From positions 1-64,000 of the forward strand of contig CALEDQ010000031.1 of the NCBI GenBank assembly GCA_937949615.1: a DNA stretch of 64,000 nt, read 5' to 3'. Numbering within the stretch: the first letter of the stretch is position 1; each line of letters begins with the position of its first letter. A program made the position numbers and the translations under genes. Positions 7,878-15,803 of the stretch are shown one piece after another. The stretch is from an uncultured bacterium. GTDB lineage: Bacteria > Muiribacteriota > Ozemobacteria > Ozemobacterales > Ozemobacteraceae. Under the pieces are notes generated by a model, which made no database searches, was not told the DNA's origin, and saw only the letters and a list, made by a program, of their open reading frames with translations.

Positions 7878-10004
7878 ATGAATAACGTACAGATGAAGGT
7901 GAGAGTCGCAATTTCCTCTGATTTTCTCTTTGCCTTTGCCCGGATTCCGCGTAATCAGCAGGCAAAGGTCATGAGTTTCGTCAGCAAATTCAGAAACAAC
8001 CCGACTGCCTCGGGTATCAATTACGAAAAAATCGGCGCGGCGAGCGACAAGAACCTGCGGTCGGTAAGAATAGACGAAGCCTATCGTGGCATCGTGCTGA
8101 AACCAGACAAGGACAATGTCTACGTGCTTCTCTGGGTCGATCATCACGATGAGGCTTATCGCTGGGCCGAAAACAAGCAATGTCTGATTCACCCGGAAAC
8201 CGGTTCTATTCAGATTCTCGACGTCGACAGCGAAAGGCCTGAGCCGGTATTGCAGGCCGCAACCGAACAGCGCCGGCCGTTGTTCGAAAAGATTCGCGAT
8301 CGTGAACTGGCGCGCCTCGGAGTGCCGGCTGACCAGCTGCAGCTGGTGAGAGCCGTCTGTTCGTCTGCAGAACTCGACCGTCTGGCCGACCGTCTGCCGC
8401 AGGAAGCTTACGAGGCCCTTTACTATCTTTCGGAAGGCATGACCTACGAAGAGGTTCTGCGCGACCTCGACCGCGACCAGAACGACAGACCCGTCGATAC
8501 CGCCGATTTTGCTGCCGCTCTCGATAACCCCGATACGCAAAGGCGTTTCTATGTGGTTGAAGATGATCTGGAACTGACGGCGATCATGCAGGCGCCACTC
8601 GAACAGTGGCGCATCTTTCTGCATCCGTCGCAGCGCCGCCTGGTCGAAAGGCAATGGAACGGCCCGGTCAGGGTGCTTGGCGGCGCCGGTACCGGCAAGA
8701 CGGTGGCGGCGATGCACCGGGCCAGATGGCTGGCCGAAAAGGTTTTTAATCAGGAAGGCGACCGCATTCTCTTTACCACCTTTACCCGCAATCTTGCGGC
8801 CGATATTCAGGCCAGTCTCGGCAAAATCTGTTCACGCGAAACCCTGCGGCGCATCGAGGTCGTTAATCTGGACCGCTGGGTAGGCGGCTTTTTGCGCAAG
8901 AACGGCTATGAACGCGAGATTTATTACCCCAGAGGCGAAAATCGCCTCTGGAATGACGCGATGAATCTGAAACCAGCCGATGTCGAGCTTCCTGAGTCGT
9001 TTTATCGTGAAGAATGGGAGAGAGTTATTCAACCCAATGGCATCAGAACGCTCGAAGATTACTTCAAGGTGGTGCGTTCCGGGCGGGGTGTAAGCATCAA
9101 CAGGGTTGTGCGCAAAAAGGTCTGGGCAGTGTTTCAGGAATATCGCAATCTGCTGAGTGAAAACAGCCTGAGCGAAATCAATGATGCCATGCTCGATGCT
9201 GCCGTAGTGCTTGAAAACTCGAAGACCGGCACCGGTTATCGCGCAATAATCGTCGATGAGGCCCAGGATATGGGGCAACAGGCCTTCAGACTGCTGCGAA
9301 AAATGGTGCCTGAAGGCAAAAACGATATTTTTATCGTAGGCGATGCGCACCAGCGTATTTACGGAAATCAGGCGGTTCTTGGCAAATGCGGCATAAATAT
9401 CGTCGGGCGCGCTCACAAGCTCAAAATCAATTATCGCACCACCGATGAAACGAAAAACTGGGCCATGCACCTGCTTCTTGAAGATCAGGCCGACGATCTC
9501 GACGGCGGCAGCGACGACCAGAAGGGCTATAAATCGCTCATGCACGGCAATGCCCCGCTGGTTAAGCATTTCGCCGAGTTCAAAGACGAAATCGCTTTTA
9601 TCAAAGATTATCTGCAGAAACTGCCGGCCTCTGAAAACCAGCTCGCCAACGTCTGCCTGGTCGCCAGAACCGAGTCGCTGCGCGACCAGTATGCGCAGGC
9701 AATCGGTAACGAAATCAAAACCATTCTGATTCATCGCACCGAGCCTGAAGACCGCAGTCGGCCGGGCTTGCGCCTGGCCACCATGCACCGGGTCAAGGGC
9801 CTCGAATTCGACTATATGTTGATTGTGGGCGTCAATCGTGGAGTGGTGCCTCTGGAAAGAGTCGAAGCCAGGTCAGATGACCCCGTGATCAACGGTGACC
9901 AGGAAAAACAGGAACGCGCTCTGTTGTATGTCGCCGCCACCCGCGCCAAAAAAGAGGTTCTCGTCACCAGCCACGGCACCCCAAGCCCGTTTCTCGTTAA
10001 ATAA
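7878..10004 (+). CDS. RelE-like domain fused to a UvrD/PcrA-type superfamily 1 helicase
   Basis: 708 residues. Residues about 5-100 (KVRVAISSDFLFAF…RSVRIDEAYRGIVL…LLWVDHHDEAYRWA) have the pattern of a RelE/ParE-type toxin fold. After a helical linker comes an SF1A helicase: Walker A GGAGTGKT near 268-276, DEAQD near 459-463, an HRVKGLEF motif near 635, and VAATRAKK near 688. No PD-(D/E)XK nuclease motif was seen at the C-terminus. It starts 7 bp after the giant helicase, so the two are probably co-transcribed. The N-terminal fold may act as an RNA/ribosome-targeting effector or a substrate sensor; that is inference. The helicase part is secure, the RelE call moderately so. Confidence 0.85.
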   Translation: MNNVQMKVRVAISSDFLFAFARIPRNQQAKVMSFVSKFRNNPTASGINYEKIGAASDKNLRSVRIDEAYRGIVLKPDKDNVYVLLWVDHHDEAYRWAENKQCLIHPETGSIQILDVDSERPEPVLQAATEQRRPLFEKIRDRELARLGVPADQLQLVRAVCSSAELDRLADRLPQEAYEALYYLSEGMTYEEVLRDLDRDQNDRPVDTADFAAALDNPDTQRRFYVVEDDLELTAIMQAPLEQWRIFLHPSQRRLVERQWNGPVRVLGGAGTGKTVAAMHRARWLAEKVFNQEGDRILFTTFTRNLAADIQASLGKICSRETLRRIEVVNLDRWVGGFLRKNGYEREIYYPRGENRLWNDAMNLKPADVELPESFYREEWERVIQPNGIRTLEDYFKVVRSGRGVSINRVVRKKVWAVFQEYRNLLSENSLSEINDAMLDAAVVLENSKTGTGYRAIIVDEAQDMGQQAFRLLRKMVPEGKNDIFIVGDAHQRIYGNQAVLGKCGINIVGRAHKLKINYRTTDETKNWAMHLLLEDQADDLDGGSDDQKGYKSLMHGNAPLVKHFAEFKDEIAFIKDYLQKLPASENQLANVCLVARTESLRDQYAQAIGNEIKTILIHRTEPEDRSRPGLRLATMHRVKGLEFDYMLIVGVNRGVVPLERVEARSDDPVINGDQEKQERALLYVAATRAKKEVLVTSHGTPSPFLVK

Positions 10005-10090
10005 AGGCCTGAGCCACTAATGCCACGGGTAACTGGCTGATTTGCCCGACATAGTCTGATCTGAATTAAAAAGATTCGGAGGATGAGCCG

Positions 10091-11038
10091 ATGATTGAAA
10101 CCGGTAACAGAAGCTATTTTAATCGAGCCGAAGTCGAGCGGATCAGGGAGGAAAAAAGCAGAGAATTCGAAGCGATGACAGTTCTCGATGAACTGTTCAA
10201 GCTTACCCGGCAATATAAAAAGAGTGCTGCATATTTTGAACTGGTGCGTTTTATTGCACGATTCCGGCATTATTCACCATTCAATGCCATGCTTGTGCAT
10301 ATTCAGATGCCCGGCGCCAGATTTTTCAACTCGGCCAAACGCTGGCACGACAAATTCAACAGGTTGATAAAAGTGGCGGCCAAACCTCTGATGATACTGC
10401 GGCCGGGTGGCCCGATCATGCTGGTTTACGACGTTGCAGATACAGAACAGGATAAAAGGTTGCCGGCGGTTGATATTCCTGATGACTTTCTTTTTCCGTT
10501 CGAAGCGACCGCCGGCAAAATCGAAAATGAGCTGAATCAGACAGTCGATAACTGCAGGCGTGACCTGATCGAAGTGCGTTATGAGCATTTCGGGTCGCAA
10601 CTTGGCGGTAGAATCAGGCAGTTCGGCAATATCACCGATGAAGTGCAAAAAAACTGGAATACCTTTTCTGATGCCAGGTATCTGATTGAACTATCAAATA
10701 CGGCCAGCAGGGAATCACAATTCGTTTCTCTGCTGCATGAGCTTGCTCACATGTATTGTGGTCACCTTGGCACTCCCAATGCTGAATGGTGGCCGGACAG
10801 AAGTCATTTGTCGCATGCTGTGAAAGAATTTGAAGCTGAATCGGTTGCTTATATCGCCTGTGCGCGTGCCGGCCTGAAAAACCAGTCAGAATTGTATCTG
10901 GCAGGCTATCTGCAGGAAAATGACGAAATTCCCGATATCAGTTTCGACCAGGTCATCAAAGCCGCTTTTCACATTGAAAGTATGTGGCAAAGATCTTTAC
11001 CGCCCAGGGTTAACAAAAAGACGGCCCGACAGGAATAA
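10091..11038 (+). CDS. ArdC/IrrE-like zinc metallopeptidase
   Basis: 315 residues. The C-terminal part has HELAHMYCGH near residues 217-226 (HExxH zinc site) and, further on, EFEAESVAYIACAR, whose glutamate fits the third zinc ligand of ImmA/IrrE-type peptidases. The N-terminal half (YSPFNAMLVHIQMPGA…W…IKVAAKPLMILRPGGP) resembles the ArdC ssDNA-binding domain (DUF1738). ArdC-type proteins are plasmid antirestriction factors; ImmA/IrrE peptidases cleave repressors. Behind a defence-type helicase operon it could be a regulator/protease, an effector, or a self-protection factor. It is separated by 86 bp from the helicase gene and has a good ribosome site (GGAGG) before ATG 10091, so it may be expressed separately. 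Confidence 0.75.
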   Translation: MIETGNRSYFNRAEVERIREEKSREFEAMTVLDELFKLTRQYKKSAAYFELVRFIARFRHYSPFNAMLVHIQMPGARFFNSAKRWHDKFNRLIKVAAKPLMILRPGGPIMLVYDVADTEQDKRLPAVDIPDDFLFPFEATAGKIENELNQTVDNCRRDLIEVRYEHFGSQLGGRIRQFGNITDEVQKNWNTFSDARYLIELSNTASRESQFVSLLHELAHMYCGHLGTPNAEWWPDRSHLSHAVKEFEAESVAYIACARAGLKNQSELYLAGYLQENDEIPDISFDQVIKAAFHIESMWQRSLPPRVNKKTARQE

Positions 11039-11078
11039 TGTTTCGGTTGCCCGCATTGTCTTTTTTTATATTTCGGTT

Positions 11079-11099
11079 TAAATCATGAGCCATGATTTA
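11079..11099. repeat. Perfect 9-bp inverted repeat between convergent genes
   Basis: TAAATCATG and its exact complement CATGATTTA are separated by AGC. The repeat sits in the 95-bp gap between the peptidase gene (+) and the following minus-strand gene. There is no T tract on either side adjoining the stem, so it is not a classical intrinsic terminator. It could be a weak transcription stop, an mRNA 3' end stabiliser or a protein-binding site. Confidence 0.45.
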
Positions 11100-11133
11100 G
11101 CCAGACTTACATCGATGAGTGTGTGATACTGGG

Positions 11134-11970
11134 TTACTGCCTGAGGCGCGTGTCGGGTGGGCGCTGCGCGTCTGGCTGGTCTTCGTCTGTGTCATCTTCG
11201 TGAAGTTCTGGAATGGGCGCGCGCAGCGTGTCGTCATGCGTGGCCTTGGCTTTTGCGGCAGGGGTTGCGGCGGCCTTTTCTCTGAGCTGTTCGAGTTCGA
11301 TTTTCAGCTGTTTCTGTTTTTCGATTTCATCGAGTGTCTGGCAGTTCTGAAAGTAGTTCACCAGAGAAGCGTCAAGGCGGCCGGCGTTGTGATTCATGCC
11401 AAACATCATTAAAATGGATGTAAAAAAGAAAACCAAGGCTATTGGCACAACATCGGTAATGGCAACTCCTTGCGAAAAAGCGGAAATGACAATGGGTATG
11501 AGAACCAGAAATGGCCAGCCGCCCACCAAAACTTTGGTTCTGGTTGGCAGTATGGAGTTGCCAGACCAGGTGACAATTGTGCCGCCATCAGGTGCCGCGG
11601 TAAATTCTACCGCTGCGTCGATTGTGTTTGCGTGCGGGTGATAAACCCGGACCGGTCTGTCGCTGCCGGCGCTGATCGAAGTGTGGTCGAGCCTGACCAT
11701 GGTCATGCCCGGGCCGGTATGCGATTCGGTCATCAGAAAATGCTTTATAAAGGCTTCTCGAACCACATCAGGGTTGTCTGCCAGATGAAACTTCTTGAAC
11801 TGCTTTTTGGTGTCGCGCATTGCCTGCTCGAGAATCTCGGGTTCGATGCCGAGTCGAGCCGCAGCTGATTGCAGATCTTCGATGGAAAAATTGTCTTCCT
11901 GCTGCTTTTTCTGCTGACTTTTGAGTTCAAGTGATCGTTTGAGAACCTGTTCGAATTCTTTTCTTTCCAT
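11134..11970 (-). CDS. Membrane protein of unknown function, two TM segments and coiled coils
   Basis: 278 residues, not recognised as a named family. The N-terminus is charged and helical, then comes DNFSIEDLQSAAARLGIEPE, a short helical motif also seen at the front of other bacterial membrane proteins. A beta-rich segment follows (about 60-140). Two hydrophobic helices near 146-167 and 170-192 form a hairpin, then a coiled coil (LDEIEKQKQLKIELEQLREK) and an Ala/Asp/Pro-rich tail. There is no signal peptide, so both termini should be cytoplasmic. It is convergent with the defence cluster and probably belongs to the host backbone, given its composition. No function is assigned. Confidence 0.8.
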   Translation of the reverse strand: MERKEFEQVLKRSLELKSQQKKQQEDNFSIEDLQSAAARLGIEPEILEQAMRDTKKQFKKFHLADNPDVVREAFIKHFLMTESHTGPGMTMVRLDHTSISAGSDRPVRVYHPHANTIDAAVEFTAAPDGGTIVTWSGNSILPTRTKVLVGGWPFLVLIPIVISAFSQGVAITDVVPIALVFFFTSILMMFGMNHNAGRLDASLVNYFQNCQTLDEIEKQKQLKIELEQLREKAAATPAAKAKATHDDTLRAPIPELHEDDTDEDQPDAQRPPDTRLRQ

Positions 11971-12072
11971 GCTGCCGCTTTCGCAAAAGAATATCAGAAC
12001 AAAAGATTAGCAAAAGCCGCGCTCTTTGTAAATTTCTTACTCAGGCTCTGCTGATGAAATCAAAGGGGTGGA

Positions 12073-12822
12073 TCAGGGTTGTTTCTGCAGTTCGGCGCCG
12101 AGGAGCTTCATCTGCTCGGTATCACCTTTTTCGGCGGCTTCGTAATAGCGCTTCAGTAATTGCTGGCGGGCATCACTGGTATTGCTGATTGCCAGAGGTT
12201 TATCAGCGGCAAATGGGTTGACCTGAACCGGCTCAGGGGCCATGGCGGCAGCCGGTGGCGTTTGCACGGCGGCCGCAGTGCCGGTAGCAGTGGCAGAAGG
12301 TTTGACGAAGTGGCTCAGGTGTTTGTTCAGTGAAGCGTCGAACTTCTTTTCACCGAAAACAGCGCGGGCACCTACGTGGTCGGCGTAAAGATCCTCTTTA
12401 CTGCGTGAGCCGTTCGGATTAAGAAACGAACTGTCTATAGCCTCTTTCACGAGCCCGATAACCATGGTTATACCGTAGGCAAGGTGAGCTGAACCGATCA
12501 GGCTCTTGATGTGCAGAGCCAGTTCAGCCGACTTTTTGATATGCAGGGCCTTGTCATCCTGAAAATCGCTGCGGGTTATCGTTCGGCCATCATGCTGCAG
12601 ACTTACTTCGTCGATGCTGCGGTTGGCGTGTGCGAACATACGGTCGAAACTGTCTTTATAAAAAATAACCGGCAGCTTATTCAGAAAGCTGAGTTGAAAG
12701 GCGCTCTGCATCGCGGCCCGGGCTTTGGCCAGGGCATCAGAAGCGAACGAGGCTTCGGTCGAAGCTGGTATGGCCGTCAACAGCATGAACACAAGCAGAA
12801 TTGTCTGAAGATTTTTAATCAT
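12073..12822 (-). CDS. Secreted protein of unknown function
   Basis: 249 residues with an evident signal peptide (positive start, hydrophobic stretch ending ASTEAS near residue 25). The mature part is mainly helical; a Thr/Ala/Pro-rich linker near 170-200 separates it from a short C-terminal helical region (ARQQLLKRYYEAAEKGDTEQMK) that resembles a single TPR-like hairpin. It is not a recognised family. No ribosome site precedes ATG 12822; a good -10 box lies 7 nt upstream instead, suggesting a leaderless mRNA. Likely periplasmic. Confidence 0.75.
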   Translation of the reverse strand: MIKNLQTILLVFMLLTAIPASTEASFASDALAKARAAMQSAFQLSFLNKLPVIFYKDSFDRMFAHANRSIDEVSLQHDGRTITRSDFQDDKALHIKKSAELALHIKSLIGSAHLAYGITMVIGLVKEAIDSSFLNPNGSRSKEDLYADHVGARAVFGEKKFDASLNKHLSHFVKPSATATGTAAAVQTPPAAAMAPEPVQVNPFAADKPLAISNTSDARQQLLKRYYEAAEKGDTEQMKLLGAELQKQP

Positions 12823-12829
12823 GTGTACA

Positions 12830-12858
12830 ATTATACTGACGTTTCAGCTGATCGTGAA
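12830..12858 (-). promoter_or_regulatory. Sigma-70-type promoter for the secreted protein at 12822; possible leaderless transcript
   Basis: On the minus strand, TTCACG (-35, 12858-12853), a 17-bp spacer and a perfect TATAAT (-10, 12835-12830). Transcription would be expected to start about 7 nt after the -10 box, which is at or next to ATG 12822. No Shine-Dalgarno sequence fits between them. Confidence 0.6.
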
Positions 12859-12934
12859 GAGGGTTGCTCAGCCGCAGATTAATACCGATGAACGCTGGTA
12901 ATCACCGCAAAATCTGTTTTAAATCTGCCTCATG

Positions 12935-13900
12935 CTAAACGAGGCGGGAGCGCAGGATGTCGTGCAGATGCAGGAAGCCGACGACGATGTCGCCGCTGAC
13001 GACCGGCAGCGAGGTGATCGATTTCTCTTCCATGATTTTCAGAGCTTCCATGGCGAGGCGGTCTGGCGAGGTGTTTCTCGGCTTTGCAGTCATTACCTCG
13101 CTTATCGGCACTTCGAGGCTGCAGACGGCACTGCGTTCAAAATAGCGGCGCAGATCGCCGTCGGTGAATACCCCGAGCAGATGATCATTCGTATCGACGA
13201 TTACCAGAGCGCCGAAACCGCCGCGCGACATGCGGCCAACGGCGTCTTTCAGCTTAACTTCGGGCGAGATTCTCGGAATCATATCACCGGAATGCATGAG
13301 ATCTTTGACGGTAACAAAGCGACGGCCGAGGCTGCCGGAAGGATGCAGCCGCGCGAAATCCTTTTCTCTGAAACCGCGGGCTTCGATCAGGGCGCCGGCG
13401 AGCGCATCGCCGATGGCCATGGCAACGGTGGTCGAGCTGGTGGGGGCGAGATTCATCGGGCAGGCTTCGCGCTCAACGCCAGCGTCAATGACTACATCAG
13501 ACATTCTTGCCAGAGTCGAGGTGGTGTTGCCGACCAGAGCGATGATGCTGGTACCGATACGGCGCAGAAACGGAATCAACCTGACAATCTCTTCGGTTTC
13601 GCCCGAATTCGAAAGCAGCAGCACTGTGTCGCGTTCTCTGATCATGCCAAGGTCGCCATGCAGGGCTTCGGCAGGGTGCAGAAAGAAAGAGGCGGTGCCG
13701 GTGCTCGACAGGGTCGACGAAATTTTGCGGCCGACGAGGCCTGACTTGCCCATGCCACAGACGATGAGGCGGCCCGGGCTGGTGAGGATCAGGTCTACCG
13801 CTCTGATCAGCTCGTCGCCAAGTTTGTCGGCGGCCTTTTTGATGGCAGCCATTTCGAGTTCGAGAATGTTTTTTGCGGTCGTCAGCGGGCTGGAATGCAT
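12935..13900 (-). CDS. kdsD: Arabinose-5-phosphate isomerase (KdsD/KpsF family)
   Basis: Converts ribulose 5-phosphate to arabinose 5-phosphate, the first step to Kdo for lipopolysaccharide, in the cytoplasm. An SIS domain occupies the first ~200 residues: GMGKSGLVGRK, LHPAEALHGDLGM and LSNSGETEE are family hallmarks. LHPSGSLGRR leads into two CBS domains (about 195-320) that end at HDILRSRLV. I chose the ATG at 13900, which is preceded by an AGGTGG ribosome site; an upstream in-frame ATG at 13948 would add 16 residues and has a poorer site. Its presence is the best evidence for an outer membrane with Kdo-containing LPS. Divergent from the gene at 14064. Confidence 0.93.
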   Translation of the reverse strand: MHSSPLTTAKNILELEMAAIKKAADKLGDELIRAVDLILTSPGRLIVCGMGKSGLVGRKISSTLSSTGTASFFLHPAEALHGDLGMIRERDTVLLLSNSGETEEIVRLIPFLRRIGTSIIALVGNTTSTLARMSDVVIDAGVEREACPMNLAPTSSTTVAMAIGDALAGALIEARGFREKDFARLHPSGSLGRRFVTVKDLMHSGDMIPRISPEVKLKDAVGRMSRGGFGALVIVDTNDHLLGVFTDGDLRRYFERSAVCSLEVPISEVMTAKPRNTSPDRLAMEALKIMEEKSITSLPVVSGDIVVGFLHLHDILRSRLV

Positions 13901-14001
13901 GTTTACCACCTGCCAGAGTAAAAGATATCGGTGCTTCTGCTGTGCCATACGATACCACTTTGCGGGGCATACGACAACCCGCGGCTTAACAGTTCTTAAG
14001 C

Positions 14002-14030
14002 TTGCGCATTCGGGGGTACATTGTTATTAT
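14002..14030 (+). promoter_or_regulatory. Probable sigma-70 promoter for the 14064-18698 operon
   Basis: TTGCGC (14002-14007), 17-bp spacer, TATTAT (14025-14030), followed by a 34-bp leader to ATG 14064 with an AAGGGAG ribosome site. The -35 box is weak and the -10 good. It lies in the 163-bp divergent gap with kdsD. Confidence 0.5.
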
Positions 14031-14063
14031 TATGGTATTAGCGGTGCCCGAAGGGAGCCTGAT

Positions 14064-15803
14064 ATGAAAAAAAAGCTGCAAAATAGAGCCGGCCTGGCCC
14101 TGTTTTTTACTATCTGCACGATTGCCGTAATCAGCATTATCGTTTACGGTATGATCTATTTCATGCGCGGCGAAGTTTACCATTCAGAAAACTACGTTGA
14201 CGCAACCGTTTCACTGTTGCTTGCTGAAGCCGGCATCGAAGAAACCCTGTTCACGGTAAAAAGCCAGATGAACGACCCGGAAAACGCTTTTTACAAGCTG
14301 ATTACCGGCCAGGACGAAGGCAGTGTCGACGTCGATCTGTCACGTCTCTCTTCCGGTAACAAAGCGGTGCCGCCGATTGTCGATGGTGGTTCGGTAAAGG
14401 CTCGACTTACCTGGCAGCTCGACAAAAAAGCATTTGAAGATCTGGTTGCCAAGGGTGTGCCGCGCGAAATCGCCCGTCAGGGTACGATCACCATCAATTC
14501 TCAGGGCAGCTTTCACCGCACCCGCAAACAGGTCGAAGTTAAAAAGTCGCTCAAAGCCATGCTGCTTAAGGGGCCATTGAATGCCAATGCCGTCGGTATG
14601 GTCGCTCCAAGCCATGGTCTGTTTCTTAACAAAGCCAATCAGGATTCATTCAAGATCGAAAGCTTCGACTTCTGGGATCCGTGGGGCTTCTTTGTCAAGG
14701 GCGGCAAGGCCTACATGAAGGAAGGCGTTCGCGTTGACCTGCCGAAATGGCTGATGCTGACCCGTATGCGCAATGAACTTGATCACCCCTGGCTCGACAT
14801 GGGCATCGGCTGGACCGGCTGGAACGGCGGCGCTGACCTCAGTGAAACAGAAATTGAATACACCGATGCGGCCGTGACCCGCCAGTATTACAAATGGCAG
14901 GGTCTGTTCACCTGGCCATGGTGGGTAAAGACCAGCGATGAACTGTATCATTCTCAGACCCGCAAAGTGCAGGAATACGAAGACAAACAGGTCAACATCT
15001 ATCCGGCCGAAGTCTACCGCCGGCTTGCCAACCGCGTTGTCGACCCGACCACCAACCCTGAGCACGCCAAGTATTTTGGCAATGTCAACTTTCAGGAAGC
15101 CTTTGGCCGCAATGAAGTCAACTATGACAAGGTCGTGCCCCTGTATGGCTGGGGCGACTGGCGCAAGGTCAGCAACAAGTATTCGCGCTATTTCGGCAAC
15201 CCGACCAAAGCCCACGATACCAGCCGCGCCGTCGAAATTAACGGCCTGACCTACATCAAGGGTGACGTGTTTCTTGAAGGCTGGGTAAAAGGCAAGGGAC
15301 TGCTGGTCGTCGAAGGCAATATCTACGTTGGTGGCGATATTCTCACCCTGCAGGATGACTCTGGTCTCGATTCATGCGTCGGCGTCATTGCTCTGCGCGA
15401 CAAATCAATCGACACCTCGGTCGAAAACCCGAAAACCGGTAAAATCATCTACAAGCCGCATCATGATACTGACTGGTCGCGCTTTGGCATCACTCACCCG
15501 TTCAGAAATCTCAGCCCGCGTCTCGAAGGCAGTTTTCATGCCGAAGGCGGCATGGAACTCGAAACCGATTCGCAGATGAAGAAGCTGTGCAACATGGATA
15601 TCGTCGGCAACCTTTCGGTCGATTATTTCGACCGCCGCCGCATGCCCAACGATGTGCGCATCACTTACTTCAACTGGCAGGAAGTTCTCGAACGCTCAAG
15701 CTACGACTACACTGTCGACAAGAAGGTCGATTACACCAACCTCTATGAGCTGGCCATTCAGAAAGAAATTCTGAGCTGGCGTGAGGTTGACGCCACCCTT
15801 TGA
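14064..15803 (+). CDS. PilX-like membrane-anchored surface/pilus-associated protein (unknown)
   Basis: 579 residues from ATG 14064. A short basic start (MKKKLQNRAG) precedes one hydrophobic helix (about 13-33), reminiscent of PilX-type or tight-adherence minor components in which RxGxAL leads the helix; a canonical GFTLIE prepilin site is absent. The large exterior part is rich in Trp and Tyr. Near residues 390-440 it has GLTYIKGDVFLEGWVKGKGLLVVEGNIYV split by a few residues, a beta-helix-like pattern seen in polymer-forming and PilX-like proteins. It overlaps the histidine kinase gene by 4 nt (TTGA), so the two are translationally coupled. Function unassigned. Confidence 0.7.
   Translation: MKKKLQNRAGLALFFTICTIAVISIIVYGMIYFMRGEVYHSENYVDATVSLLLAEAGIEETLFTVKSQMNDPENAFYKLITGQDEGSVDVDLSRLSSGNKAVPPIVDGGSVKARLTWQLDKKAFEDLVAKGVPREIARQGTITINSQGSFHRTRKQVEVKKSLKAMLLKGPLNANAVGMVAPSHGLFLNKANQDSFKIESFDFWDPWGFFVKGGKAYMKEGVRVDLPKWLMLTRMRNELDHPWLDMGIGWTGWNGGADLSETEIEYTDAAVTRQYYKWQGLFTWPWWVKTSDELYHSQTRKVQEYEDKQVNIYPAEVYRRLANRVVDPTTNPEHAKYFGNVNFQEAFGRNEVNYDKVVPLYGWGDWRKVSNKYSRYFGNPTKAHDTSRAVEINGLTYIKGDVFLEGWVKGKGLLVVEGNIYVGGDILTLQDDSGLDSCVGVIALRDKSIDTSVENPKTGKIIYKPHHDTDWSRFGITHPFRNLSPRLEGSFHAEGGMELETDSQMKKLCNMDIVGNLSVDYFDRRRMPNDVRITYFNWQEVLERSSYDYTVDKKVDYTNLYELAIQKEILSWREVDATL

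Noticed and set aside
8832..9788. Antisense frame in the RelE-UvrD gene
   Set aside because: Same reason: a shadow of the helicase codons.
13230..14063. Upstream extension of the pilus-like gene through the kdsD region
   Set aside because: It would overlap kdsD on the other strand; the good ribosome site and ATG at 14064 are preferred.
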